A stretch of DNA of 64,000 nt from positions 1 through 64,000 of the forward strand of contig NZ_LOKZ01000011.1 of assembly GCF_002211365.1 (NCBI RefSeq), read 5' to 3'. Below the pieces are notes generated by a model that did no database searches, was not told the DNA's origin, and saw nothing but the letters and a program-made list of their open reading frames with translations. The position numbers and the translations under genes are program-made. Source of the stretch: Rhizobium sp. R711 (lineage in GTDB: Bacteria > Pseudomonadota > Alphaproteobacteria > Rhizobiales > Rhizobiaceae). Positions 50,478-59,027 of this stretch are shown here, piece by piece (the stretch's first letter is position 1; each line of letters opens with the position of its first letter).

Positions 50478-51686
50478 ATGGTCGACGTTGCCGGCTCAAG
50501 ACCTGCTGCACTACGGGCAATCCCGAAAGGCGTCTGGGCTCTCGGCTTCGTCTCGCTATTCATGGACATCTCCTCGGAGATGATCCACGCTCTCCTGCCG
50601 GTCTACATGGTTGCCGTCCTCGGCACCTCGGCGTTTGCGGTCGGCCTGATCGAAGGCATTGCCGAAGCGACCGCCGCCATCACCAAGGTATTTTCCGGAG
50701 CATTGAGCGATTGGCTTGGCAAGCGAAAGCTGCTTGTAGCCCTGGGCTACGGCATGGCTGCGTTGACAAAGCCTATCTTCCCATTGGCACCTTCGCTGGG
50801 CTGGCTGGTGGCTGCGCGTTTCGTGGACCGCGTCGGAAAGGGTATCAGAGGTGCACCACGCGACGCCCTGATCGCCGACATCAGCCCAAAGGAGATCCGT
50901 GGCGCCAGCTTCGGGCTGCGTCAGTCGCTTGACACGGTTGGCGCGTTCCTCGGGCCAGCGCTGGCTTTGGGTTTGATGTGGTGGACCGCCAACCACTATT
51001 CGACAGTGTTCTGGATCGCTGTCATCCCGGCGTTCTGCTCCGTCGCAATTATCATCTTTGTCGTCAAGGAACCGCCGCACGCAGACCAACGGCGCGCCCG
51101 GATACCGCTCCGAACCTCGGAGCTCGTTCGGTTGCCTGCGATCTACTGGCTGGTCGTCGCCGTCTCTGCGGTCTTCACGCTTGCACGGTTCAGCGAGGCT
51201 TTCCTGATCCTCGACGCCCAGCGAATGGGACTTCCCGTCATGTTCGTTCCGATCGTCCTGATCGTCATGAACATTGCCTATGGGTTCTCGGCCTATCCGG
51301 TGGGCGTCATGGCGGATCGTCTCGACCGGATCACCCTGTTGATTGTCGGGCTCGGGCTTCTCGTTCTCGCCGACCTCAGCCTTGCGTTTCTTCCCGGGCT
51401 GGCGGGCCTCGGGATCGGAGTATTGCTGTGGGGTCTTCACATGGGATTTACTCAAGGGCTGTTGGCGACCCTCGTTGCGGATGCCGCACCCGCCGAGCTG
51501 CGCGGAACCGCCTTCGGCATCTTCAATCTCGTTGCGGGCATCGCCCTCCTTGCCGCAAGCGTGTTTGCCGGTGCGCTTTGGGATTGGGGCGGGCACCAGA
51601 TGACATTCCTCGCTGGTGCGGTTTTCGCGTTGCTCGCCGGCCTCTCGCTGCTGCCCCTGAAGAAGCGACTAAGAAGTGGTTCGTAA
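50478..51686 (+). CDS. MFS transporter, divergent from chrBA
   Basis: A major facilitator of 402 residues with twelve predicted spans. The loop between spans 2 and 3 holds DWLGKRKLLVALGYGM, and RFVDRVGKGIRGAPRDALIA is a well-conserved family segment. ATG 50478 follows GAAAGG. Its position opposite chrB suggests a shared stimulus; MFS genes of this sort are often found with chromate genes. Substrate unknown. Confidence 0.88.
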   Translation: MVDVAGSRPAALRAIPKGVWALGFVSLFMDISSEMIHALLPVYMVAVLGTSAFAVGLIEGIAEATAAITKVFSGALSDWLGKRKLLVALGYGMAALTKPIFPLAPSLGWLVAARFVDRVGKGIRGAPRDALIADISPKEIRGASFGLRQSLDTVGAFLGPALALGLMWWTANHYSTVFWIAVIPAFCSVAIIIFVVKEPPHADQRRARIPLRTSELVRLPAIYWLVVAVSAVFTLARFSEAFLILDAQRMGLPVMFVPIVLIVMNIAYGFSAYPVGVMADRLDRITLLIVGLGLLVLADLSLAFLPGLAGLGIGVLLWGLHMGFTQGLLATLVADAAPAELRGTAFGIFNLVAGIALLAASVFAGALWDWGGHQMTFLAGAVFALLAGLSLLPLKKRLRSGS

Positions 51687-51739
51687 GGCCAGAAGTGGCC
51701 ATCCGGCCGTTCGCCAGGTACAGCATGCCAACCACCACA

Positions 51740-51850
51740 AGCCGTGGACCAGAACGGAATTGCGCCGGCTACGATGCCCAGACCGTTGGCGACCAGCAGA
51801 CAAACGTCAGGCCCTGCCGGCACTTCATCCCGCTGAGGCAACAGGAACAT
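51740..51850 (-). pseudogene. Possible LysE/RhtB exporter N-terminal fragment
   Basis: The minus strand encodes AGPDVCLLVANGLG within an open frame that then turns into unrelated sequence. The pattern matches the PGPD-V-N-L motif of LysE/RhtB exporters. It is short, has no start signal of its own, and lies between two genes, so it may be a relic. Weak evidence. Confidence 0.25.
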
Positions 51851-51889
51851 CGTCGCAACAAGGCTGCCAGCACTTGCGACGCAATGATT

Positions 51890-53965
51890 TCAACGGCCGA
51901 CCGCAGCGAACAAGGGGGATGCGCCGCCTTCGATCAAGGCCTCCGCTTCCGCTTGCAGCATCGGCCTGCCAAGCAGGAAACCTTGCACCTCGCCAAAGCC
52001 TTCGGCACGCAACTTCTGCAATTGTTCCTCAGTCTCGATCCCTTCGGCAAGCGTCGTTGCATTGAAGCCTGAGCCCATGCCGACGACCGCGCGCACAATG
52101 GCCAGATTGCCGGGATCCGTTTCGATACCGGAGACGAAGCTGCGGTCGAGCTTGATCTTGTCGAAGGCGAATGCCCGCAAATAGCTGAAGGACGAATAGC
52201 CTGTGCCGAAATCGTCAATGGCGATGCGGATGCCGAGTTCCTTCAATGCCCGCAAGAGTGGCAGGCTTTGCTCGACGTCGGCGAGGAAGACGGATTCGGT
52301 GATCTCGATTTCCAGGCGCTCTGGACGCAGGCCGGTCTCATCCAGTGCGGCGACAACAGTCGCAAGCAGGCTGGTATGCCGGAACTGGCACACGGAGAGA
52401 TTGACCGCGATCTTTAAATGATTGGGCCAGCCCGCCGCCACGCGGCAGGCTTCGCGTAACACCCACTCGCCAATCTGAACGATGAGGCCGGTTTCTTCTG
52501 CGATGGGTATGAATTCCATCGGTGGGATCAGACCTCGGACGGGATGGCGTCAGCGGATCAACGCTTCGAAACCCGCAAGGCCGTCGTCATCAAGTTGCAC
52601 GATCGGCTGGCAGTGAAGTTCGAACTGGCTCTTTAGCAGCGCCTCGTGAAGGTCGGCCATGAGCATGTGCCTGCGCTCTACTTCCAGGCGCATTTCCGGC
52701 AGATAGAAGCGGTAGGTCGAGCGACCGCTTTCCTTCGCCGCATAAAGCGCGAGGTCCGCATGCCGCATCAGCACATCGTCATCCTTGGCGTGGTCGGGAG
52801 CAAGTGCGATGCCGATACTACAGGTCACGTGTTCGTTGACACCGTCGAGATCGAAGGTGCCGACAGCGACTTGGGCAGACGTTCGGCAAAGCGCTCAATA
52901 TTCTCGCGCCGCTCCAGACGCAGAAGCAGGGCAAACTCATCGCCGCCGAGGCGTGCGACGAGGTCTCCGTCGGCCACCAGTTGCATCAAACGGGCGGCCA
53001 CCTGACAGAGCAGCGCGTCGCCCGCGGCATGCCCTTTGCTGTCGTTGATGTGCTTGAAGTGGTCGAGTCAAGGTAAAGCAGTGCCAACGGCTTTTCCGCC
53101 GTGGCGATCGCTGCCTCCCGCTGGATGTGATCGGCGAAAGACGCGCGGTTCGGAAGGCCGGTCAGCGCATCGTGCATTGCCATGTAAGCGAGACGGGCCT
53201 CAACCGATCGCTCCTCGGTCACGTCCTGGGAAATGCCGAGCACGTAGCGCGGCGCTCCGCCGTCAGGGGCCGGCAGTGCACGCCTGACAGTCCGCAGAAT
53301 TCGCGGCGTCCCATCGGCGCGCTGCATTGTCTCTTCAAAGCTGATCGCTGCTCCCGCGCCAGCGCCCTGGAATCCTGCTCGCAAAAGATGGCCATCTGCT
53401 TCTCATCGAAAATGATGCGATCACTCTGGCCGATAATGTCTTCAGGGTCGTGCCCGGCAATTACACCGCACGCTTCGTTGAAAAGGATGTAGCGTCCGTC
53501 TTCTTCCATATCCTTCACGAAGACGCCGACGGGCAGGTTGTCGAGCATCGAGCGCGTATCGTTGACCTGACGCTGGGCGGCATTGACCTCGGTCCGGTCC
53601 TGCACGATTGCGAGGATCGCGTCCCGGCCGTCGAAGCGAACGGCCCGTCCATAGGTCAGCACCTCCAGCGTTTCACCATTGGCCTTCAAATGTGTCCAAC
53701 GCTCGGCACACTCCATGTCCGTGGGGGCCTGCACGGCCTCGAGCATTCGCTTGCACTCACGCTCGGGCCTGATATCGAGGACCGTCATGCGCTCATAATC
53801 CTGACGCGAATAGCCATAGAGATCGATCGCGGCGTTGTTGACGATCAGAAAGCGAAGGCTGCCGGGATCCTAGACCCACATGGGTGACGGATGAGTGGCG
53901 AACAGCGACTGAAAATCGTCGTTCGGCGCATCGATCGGAACAAATGCTCTTTGGAGACCGGTCAT
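51890..53965 (-). pseudogene. PAS-PAS-GGDEF-EAL protein, multiply inactivated
   Basis: Reading from the ATG at 53965, two PAS domains (SLRFLIVNNAAIDLYGYSRQ; YILFNEACGVIAGHDPEDII), a GGDEF domain ([32 protein letters not shown]) and an EAL domain (GFEALIR; DDFGTGYSSFSYLRAF; TLAEGIETEE) follow in order. The frame is broken at least five times. Nonsense codons lie at 53872-53870 (TAG where Tyr is expected, MWV-stop-DPGS) and 52552-52550 (TGA for Trp, IR-stop-RHPV). Frameshifts lie near 53345, 53068 (one base missing in [12 protein letters not shown]) and 52865. This is clear decay, not a single error. Confidence 0.88.
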
Positions 53966-54138
53966 AAGGAAGTCACAATGAAATAACGGCAACGAGCGGA
54001 CAGGTTATAGACAGAAAAGCTAAATAAAATCAGAATCATAGTCCGCACAAACTTTGGGCGGAACGCCTTAGTATTGTGCAACGCAGTATATCTTGCGGCT
54101 CTATTTTGGGTTCTTTGGACCCCGGCTGCAATCGACCG

Positions 54139-54561
54139 TCAATGACGGGCGTGACTGCACTGGCCGTGATCCGCCAATACCTCGATGACACGGCACTGGT
54201 CAACGCGACCATGACCGCAGCCTTCCACCATCAGCTCCAGCTCTGCCTTCAGCGCCATCAGGCTTCGTATCCTCTGCTCGACTTCGATCAGGCGGGCCTT
54301 GGCGATTGCGTCGGCAGAAGCACACGACTGATGTGGATCGTCCTGCAGCGTCAGCAGGGTGCGGATGGCTTCCACCTCGAAGCCAAGCTCGCGAGCATGA
54401 CGGATGAAGGCGAGCCTGCGCAGATCCGCCGGCTCGTAAGCGCGTTGATTGCCCTCGCTGCGGTTCGGTTCCGGGAGGAGGCCGATACTCTCGTAATAGC
54501 GGATCGTTGGCACCTTGACGCCGCTTGTCCGCGAGGCTTCGCCGATCGTGATCTTTTTCAT
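54139..54561 (-). CDS. MerR-family metal-responsive regulator
   Basis: A 140-residue MerR protein. The winged helix-turn-helix is at the N-terminus (TIGEASRTSGVKVPTIRYYE), followed by the Arg-rich wing and a dimerisation helix. Metal-site Cys/His residues are in HQSCASADAIAKARL and CGHGRVDQC near the end, resembling the Zn/Cd/Pb sensors (ZntR, CadR, PbrR). It is divergent from a P-type ATPase; a MerR-type promoter with a dyad lies between them. Confidence 0.93.
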   Translation of the reverse strand: MKKITIGEASRTSGVKVPTIRYYESIGLLPEPNRSEGNQRAYEPADLRRLAFIRHARELGFEVEAIRTLLTLQDDPHQSCASADAIAKARLIEVEQRIRSLMALKAELELMVEGCGHGRVDQCRVIEVLADHGQCSHARH

Positions 54562-54571
54562 GATTTTCCTC

Positions 54572-54602
54572 TTGCACCTCTAGTCGCTAGAGGATGTAGG
54601 AA
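54572..54602 (+). promoter_or_regulatory. MerR-type promoter of zntA
   Basis: TTGCAC (-35, 54572-54577) and TAGGAA (-10, 54597-54602) are separated by 19 bases, the over-long spacer that MerR activators correct. The dyad CCTCTAG-N3-CTAGAGG (54577-54593) fills the spacer. It lies 31 bases before the zntA start codon and in front of the divergent MerR gene. Confidence 0.82.
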
Positions 54603-54632
54603 AGATGCTTCTGTCTGACAAGGAAGCGGATC

Positions 54633-56894
54633 ATGGGTGAAACGGTCGAGAAACGGTATAGGGTTGGCGGCATGGATTGCGCCAGCTGCGCTGCCAAGAT
54701 TGACACTGCTGTCCGACGCATCCCGGGCGTCGAAGACGTTTCTGTCTCGGTGACCGCTGGAACGATGACTGTGCGTCACGACGGCAGCAGTGATCTGGCC
54801 GCCATCGAGAAGAAGGTGACGAGCCTCGGCTATTCCGTTTCGCAGGTCGCTGGAAGGTTGCCGGTGGAAACACCACCGCCAGATCATTCACACCACGACC
54901 ACAGTGACCATGATCACGCCGGCCACGATCACCAAGGGCACGCTCACGAGGGGCACAATTACGAGGGTCATAAACACTCTGGGGAAAAGGCTATGGACTC
55001 TCTGGGGCTTCACGGTCACGACGCCCCGATGGCCGGACCTTGGTGGCAAACCAAGAAGGGTCGCCTGACAATCCTCTCCGGCGCAGCCCTCGTTATTGCC
55101 TATATCATCGGCCACCTCGTGCCGGCGATAGCGTCCTATGCATTCATCGTGGCAGTGCTCGTCGGGCTTGTTCCAATCGCTCGACGCGCCGTCGCCGCCG
55201 CCTTTGCGGGCACACCCTTTTCGATCGAGATGCTGATGACGATTGCGGCGGTTGGCGCGGTAATCATCCATGCCGGCGAGGAAGCCGCGACCGTGGTCTT
55301 CCTGTTCCTGGTTGGCGAACTGCTGGAAGGCGTCGCCGCCGGCAAGGCGCGCGCAAGCATCCAATCTCTGACGACCCTAGTCCCAAAACGGGCTTTCCTT
55401 GAAGAAAATGGCACGACTCGGGAAGTGTCGGCCGAGAGCCTCGCCGTCGGTTCGACAATTCTGATTCGTCCGGGTGACCGCATCGCGGCGGATGGCACCA
55501 TTTTGTCGGGCGAGAGCGCAGTCGACGAAGCCCCGGTCACCGGCGAAAGCACGCCGGTGCGCAAAGGTGTAGGCGACACGGTTTTTGCGGGCACTGTCAA
55601 CGGTGACGCCGCCCTTCGCGTCAAAGTGACGGCAGCCGCCGCCGACAACACGATTGCACGCGTCGTCCGGCTGGTAGAGGAGGCGCAGGAATCCAAGGCA
55701 CCGACAGAGCGCTTCATCGATCGTTTCTCTCGATACTATACGCCTGGCGTGGTCGTCGTTGCTGCCCTCGTCGCAATCCTGCCACCACTTCTCGCAGGCG
55801 GCGCCTGGGACGAATGGATCTACAAGGGCCTCGCCATATTGCTGATCGGTTGCCCCTGTGCCCTGGTGATTTCGACGCCTGCCGCGATCGCCGCCTCGCT
55901 TTCTTCGGGAGCGCGCCGTGGCCTGCTGCTGAAAGGCGGCGCGGTCCTTGAGAACCTTGGCAAAGTCACCGCCGTTGCCCTCGACAAGACAGGCACTCTG
56001 ACGGAAGGCAAGCCTCAGGTGACCGACGTAATCGCTTTCGGAAAGAACGAAGCCGAAGTCCTGAAGTATGCTGCTGCGCTTGAGACAGGGTCGAGCCATC
56101 CGCTGGCGCTCGCGATCCTGGCACGGGCTGCAGCCGCAGAGATCCCTCTCCCCGCGGCGACCGATGCCAAGGCTCTGGGAGGAAAAGGCATGACCGGGGT
56201 GGTCGCGGGGCAGCCGGTCTTCTTCGGATCTCCCAAGGCCGCCGGCGAACAAATTCCTCTGTCATCCGATCAGACCGCGCGCATCACTGCACTCAACGAC
56301 GACGGAAAAACAGTCTCCGTGCTGATCGTCGGCGACACGCTGGCAGGTGCCATCGCCATGCGCGACGAACCCCGCGACGACGCCAAGTCCGGCCTTGAGG
56401 CATTGACCGAGGCTGGTATCAAGACCGTGATGCTCACGGGTGACAACCACCGCACCGCGGAGGCCATCGGCAGGCAGCTCGGCATTGAAGTATGCGCCGA
56501 GTTGATGCCTGAGGACAAGCAGCGCATCGTGAACGAGTTGAAGCGTGGCGGCTTGATTGTTGCCAAGGTTGGCGACGGCATCAACGACGCCCCTGCCCTT
56601 GCGACTGCAGATGTCGGTATCGCTATGGGCGGCGGCGCCGATGTGGCGCTCGAAACCGCTGACGCCGCGATCCTGCATGGCCGAGTCACCGATGTTGCGG
56701 CAATGATCGCGCTCTCGAAGCGCACGATGCGCAACATTATCGAAAATATCACCATCGCACTCGGCCTGAAGGCCGTGTTCCTGGTGACAACCATCGCCGG
56801 CATCACCGGCCTCTGGCCCGCTATCCTGGCCGACACCGGCGCCACCGTATTGGTTACGATCAATGCGCTGAGACTGCTGAAGCCGGCCAAGTAA
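54633..56894 (+). CDS. zntA: Zn/Cd/Pb-exporting P1B-type ATPase
   Basis: A 753-residue heavy-metal pump. The N-terminus has one HMA domain with MDCASC (residues 14-19), then a His/Asp-rich linker (about residues 84-124). Membrane motif CPC is at 407-409, the phosphorylated Asp is Asp451 in DKTGTLT, and the hinge GDGINDAPAL is intact. The last spans, with GLKAVFLVT and ADTGATVLVTINALRLL, carry the Lys and Asp that mark the Zn/Cd/Pb group (P1B-2). The MerR gene next to it and its promoter support metal-induced export. Exact metal order of preference cannot be read. Confidence 0.95.
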   Translation: MGETVEKRYRVGGMDCASCAAKIDTAVRRIPGVEDVSVSVTAGTMTVRHDGSSDLAAIEKKVTSLGYSVSQVAGRLPVETPPPDHSHHDHSDHDHAGHDHQGHAHEGHNYEGHKHSGEKAMDSLGLHGHDAPMAGPWWQTKKGRLTILSGAALVIAYIIGHLVPAIASYAFIVAVLVGLVPIARRAVAAAFAGTPFSIEMLMTIAAVGAVIIHAGEEAATVVFLFLVGELLEGVAAGKARASIQSLTTLVPKRAFLEENGTTREVSAESLAVGSTILIRPGDRIAADGTILSGESAVDEAPVTGESTPVRKGVGDTVFAGTVNGDAALRVKVTAAAADNTIARVVRLVEEAQESKAPTERFIDRFSRYYTPGVVVVAALVAILPPLLAGGAWDEWIYKGLAILLIGCPCALVISTPAAIAASLSSGARRGLLLKGGAVLENLGKVTAVALDKTGTLTEGKPQVTDVIAFGKNEAEVLKYAAALETGSSHPLALAILARAAAAEIPLPAATDAKALGGKGMTGVVAGQPVFFGSPKAAGEQIPLSSDQTARITALNDDGKTVSVLIVGDTLAGAIAMRDEPRDDAKSGLEALTEAGIKTVMLTGDNHRTAEAIGRQLGIEVCAELMPEDKQRIVNELKRGGLIVAKVGDGINDAPALATADVGIAMGGGADVALETADAAILHGRVTDVAAMIALSKRTMRNIIENITIALGLKAVFLVTTIAGITGLWPAILADTGATVLVTINALRLLKPAK

Positions 56895-56928
56895 CAGGTC
56901 GGCAAAATCCGATCACGCGGCACCGCTC

Positions 56929-58134
56929 TTACCGTTTCTCCCCGAGGGACTGAAAGAGCGTTGCCTTCCATCGCTGATCGTGAGTTGCCTGAAGGACCGC
57001 AACGTCGATTGCCTTGCGATAGGGCCGACCGAGCGGCATGGCGAGCCCGTAGCTTTGCGGCTCGAAGTCGACATCCAAGACCTGCACGGTGCACGAGAAA
57101 TGCTGTTCCACGGTCCAGGCGAGAAGGGGCTTGTCATAAACGAAGGCATCGATTGATCCGGCTTCGAGTGCCCTGAGCCCGTCGGCAACCTGGACAAACG
57201 TGCGATGCTTGATGCGCTCGCCATCCAGGAAGCCAATCGTCGCCGAATTGGCAAGTGTCCCAACACGCACGCTGGGCAAGTCCTCGACGCCATTGACCAG
57301 CCCACGCATCTGCCTCGTCGTCAAGGCGGAGGTGACGCTGGCGGTAAACACGGCAATCGTAATGATCGAGACAACCATCCAGATGATCGCGAGCGCCCTG
57401 CCCGCGATCGTGATCGGCCCGCGGTGACCTGTACTTGCCTGCGTCATGGCCTCGGCCGACCACCAGATGCTCGCCCCTAGTCCGCGTCCCAGTGGTCCTC
57501 CGAAGTCGTCGTTGTGACGCCGCTCGAACAACCATACCAACGCACCGACAAGCAGCGAGATACCGATCAAAGCACCTGCCGCCTGCAGGAAGCCGGCGGA
57601 AATCATCGTCCGGACAATCTCGCGCCACACCGACACGCTGTTGACCGAGACCGCAATCCCGAGCCCGGTATCATAGAAGGGCTGGCTGAAATCCACGCTG
57701 CCTTCGCGATCAGCTGTGATTGTGATCGCCGCGACGGAAACATCGTAATCGCCCCGCGACGTGGCTTCGATGAGTTTCTGGACATTGGGCTCTTCGGCGA
57801 GTCGAAACTTCAGCCCGAGCCACTGCGCGACCTCGCGCCAGAGGTCGATGGAAATGCCGCTCCAGTTGCCGTCGGCATCCTTCATCGCAAAGGGCGGCGC
57901 CTCCTTGGTGCCGATCACGAGTTCACGCTGGGGAAAGTCTTCCCCATCCGCCTGCTGCTGCTGCGGCATCTGAGCGTAGGTGTTTTCGCCGCCGATGGCG
58001 GTAAGGAGCGCAAAGACGACGAATGCGTAACGCCCTTTGCGAAATACGGCATGCAGCCACGCCGGTCCACGGCTCGCCAGGAGAGCCACAAAAGGGACTG
58101 CCATCATGCTCGTTCGCACTTGGCCCTCCAACAT
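56929..58134 (-). CDS. Prokaryotic ionotropic glutamate receptor-like protein
   Basis: A 401-residue protein. A hydrophobic N-terminal signal region ends near residue 55. An SBP_bac_3-type ligand-binding lobe (from about residue 70; RELVIGTKEAPPFAMKD) is interrupted by a pore module, then continues (LVNGVEDLPSVRVGTLANSA). The module is TM1 (about 178-202), a re-entrant loop (about 219-240; IWWSAEAMTQASTGHRGP), and a helix (243-272) ending FTASVTSALT, similar to the SYTANLAAF gate motif of eukaryotic iGluRs. This is the GluR0 architecture, but the potassium filter TVGYGD is not present. The start is uncertain: ATG 58107 is an alternative. Confidence 0.85.
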   Translation of the reverse strand: MLEGQVRTSMMAVPFVALLASRGPAWLHAVFRKGRYAFVVFALLTAIGGENTYAQMPQQQQADGEDFPQRELVIGTKEAPPFAMKDADGNWSGISIDLWREVAQWLGLKFRLAEEPNVQKLIEATSRGDYDVSVAAITITADREGSVDFSQPFYDTGLGIAVSVNSVSVWREIVRTMISAGFLQAAGALIGISLLVGALVWLFERRHNDDFGGPLGRGLGASIWWSAEAMTQASTGHRGPITIAGRALAIIWMVVSIITIAVFTASVTSALTTRQMRGLVNGVEDLPSVRVGTLANSATIGFLDGERIKHRTFVQVADGLRALEAGSIDAFVYDKPLLAWTVEQHFSCTVQVLDVDFEPQSYGLAMPLGRPYRKAIDVAVLQATHDQRWKATLFQSLGEKR

Positions 58135-58388
58135 AGAAAAGATTCTCCGCAACAAGGCTGACGAACCGGTCGCAGCCTCTCGCCCCCATAAAGGTTCAGG
58201 CACACCCGAAGAGGTGGGTACGAAGCGAGACACGAGCTGGCGTAGCGTGGAACGGCACATGGAAGGCCCTCGCGAGCTTCCCTCGCCAAGGGCGCATCGT
58301 ACCGGCAGCCTCACAGGGCGTTCACGGAGACTTGCGCGTATTGGAACATTTTACGCGCCAAGGAGTTAACGTTTAGAGGAGGAGTAAC

Positions 58389-58712
58389 ATGACAAATGAC
58401 TTCAACAAACCAAACCCGATGAATACGTCGGCGTCCAAGAGTAAAACCATCTGGATTGTTCTGGCAGCGATCGTCGTCATCGTGGCCCTGGCAGCCACCT
58501 ACTGGCCGAGGTCACAGAGTTCGTCGACAGCGACGGCACCCACCGCGCCAGCTCCGACGGCTTCCGAACCGGCTTCGCCACCGCCTGCATCGACCGCGCC
58601 GGCAACGCCAGCGACGCCGCCAGCAGCGAACGCACCCGCTGAAGCTCCAGCAACCCCTACGGCTCCTGCCGCTCCAGCCCCGGCTGCTCCGGCTCCGGCG
58701 ACGCCGCAGTGA
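58389..58712 (+). CDS. Pro/Ala-rich single-span envelope protein
   Basis: A 107-residue protein with AGAGGAGG before ATG 58389. A short polar start is followed by one membrane segment (TIWIVLAAIVVIVALAATYW), then a tail of about 65 residues made of Ala, Pro, Thr and Ser. It is probably an inner-membrane protein with an extended periplasmic tail. Low complexity makes homology meaningless; no family recognised. Confidence 0.7.
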   Translation: MTNDFNKPNPMNTSASKSKTIWIVLAAIVVIVALAATYWPRSQSSSTATAPTAPAPTASEPASPPPASTAPATPATPPAANAPAEAPATPTAPAAPAPAAPAPATPQ

Positions 58713-58773
58713 TCGCGAGCCCGCTTGGTCTGGCGGGCTATGCTACGTGGACGCAAACGGCCGGCGGCGCGAT

Positions 58774-58932
58774 TTAGTTCGCGCCGGCCTTGAGGATACG
58801 ATGGGTGCTGGCATCCAGCGCACTGCTCGCCTCCCTACCGTCCTTGGCAAGGCCGTTCGCCGTGTTTGCGCATGACGAGAGGCTGATAAGCGATGCCAGC
58901 GCAATGGCGATAGCGACGGCTGACTTTGTCAT
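58774..58932 (-). CDS. Entericidin-like small lipoprotein
   Basis: A 52-residue protein from the ATG at 58932, which has AGGAG upstream. The lipoprotein signal (IALASLISLSSC) leads to a mature part of about 26 residues with CANTANGLAKDGREASSAL, the entericidin A/B pattern. Entericidins are tiny membrane lipoproteins linked to stress-induced lysis and its antidote in E. coli. Role here unknown. Confidence 0.82.
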   Translation of the reverse strand: MTKSAVAIAIALASLISLSSCANTANGLAKDGREASSALDASTHRILKAGAN

Positions 58933-58964
58933 GGAAGCTCCTGAATTGACAATCGATTGAGAAG

Positions 58965-59002
58965 CAAAACGAGAAAACCCGGCGCAGGTTCCCACGCCGG
59001 GT
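58965..59002 (-). terminator. Terminator of serA
   Basis: On the minus strand, an 8-pair stem (plus-strand arms ACCCGGCG 58977-58984 and CGCCGGGT 58995-59002, 10-base loop) is followed by TTTTCTCGTTTT. It lies 25 bases beyond the serA stop and in front of the entericidin-like gene. Confidence 0.75.
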
Positions 59003-59027
59003 CTTCTCATTGCCTTGGGAGCAAAAC

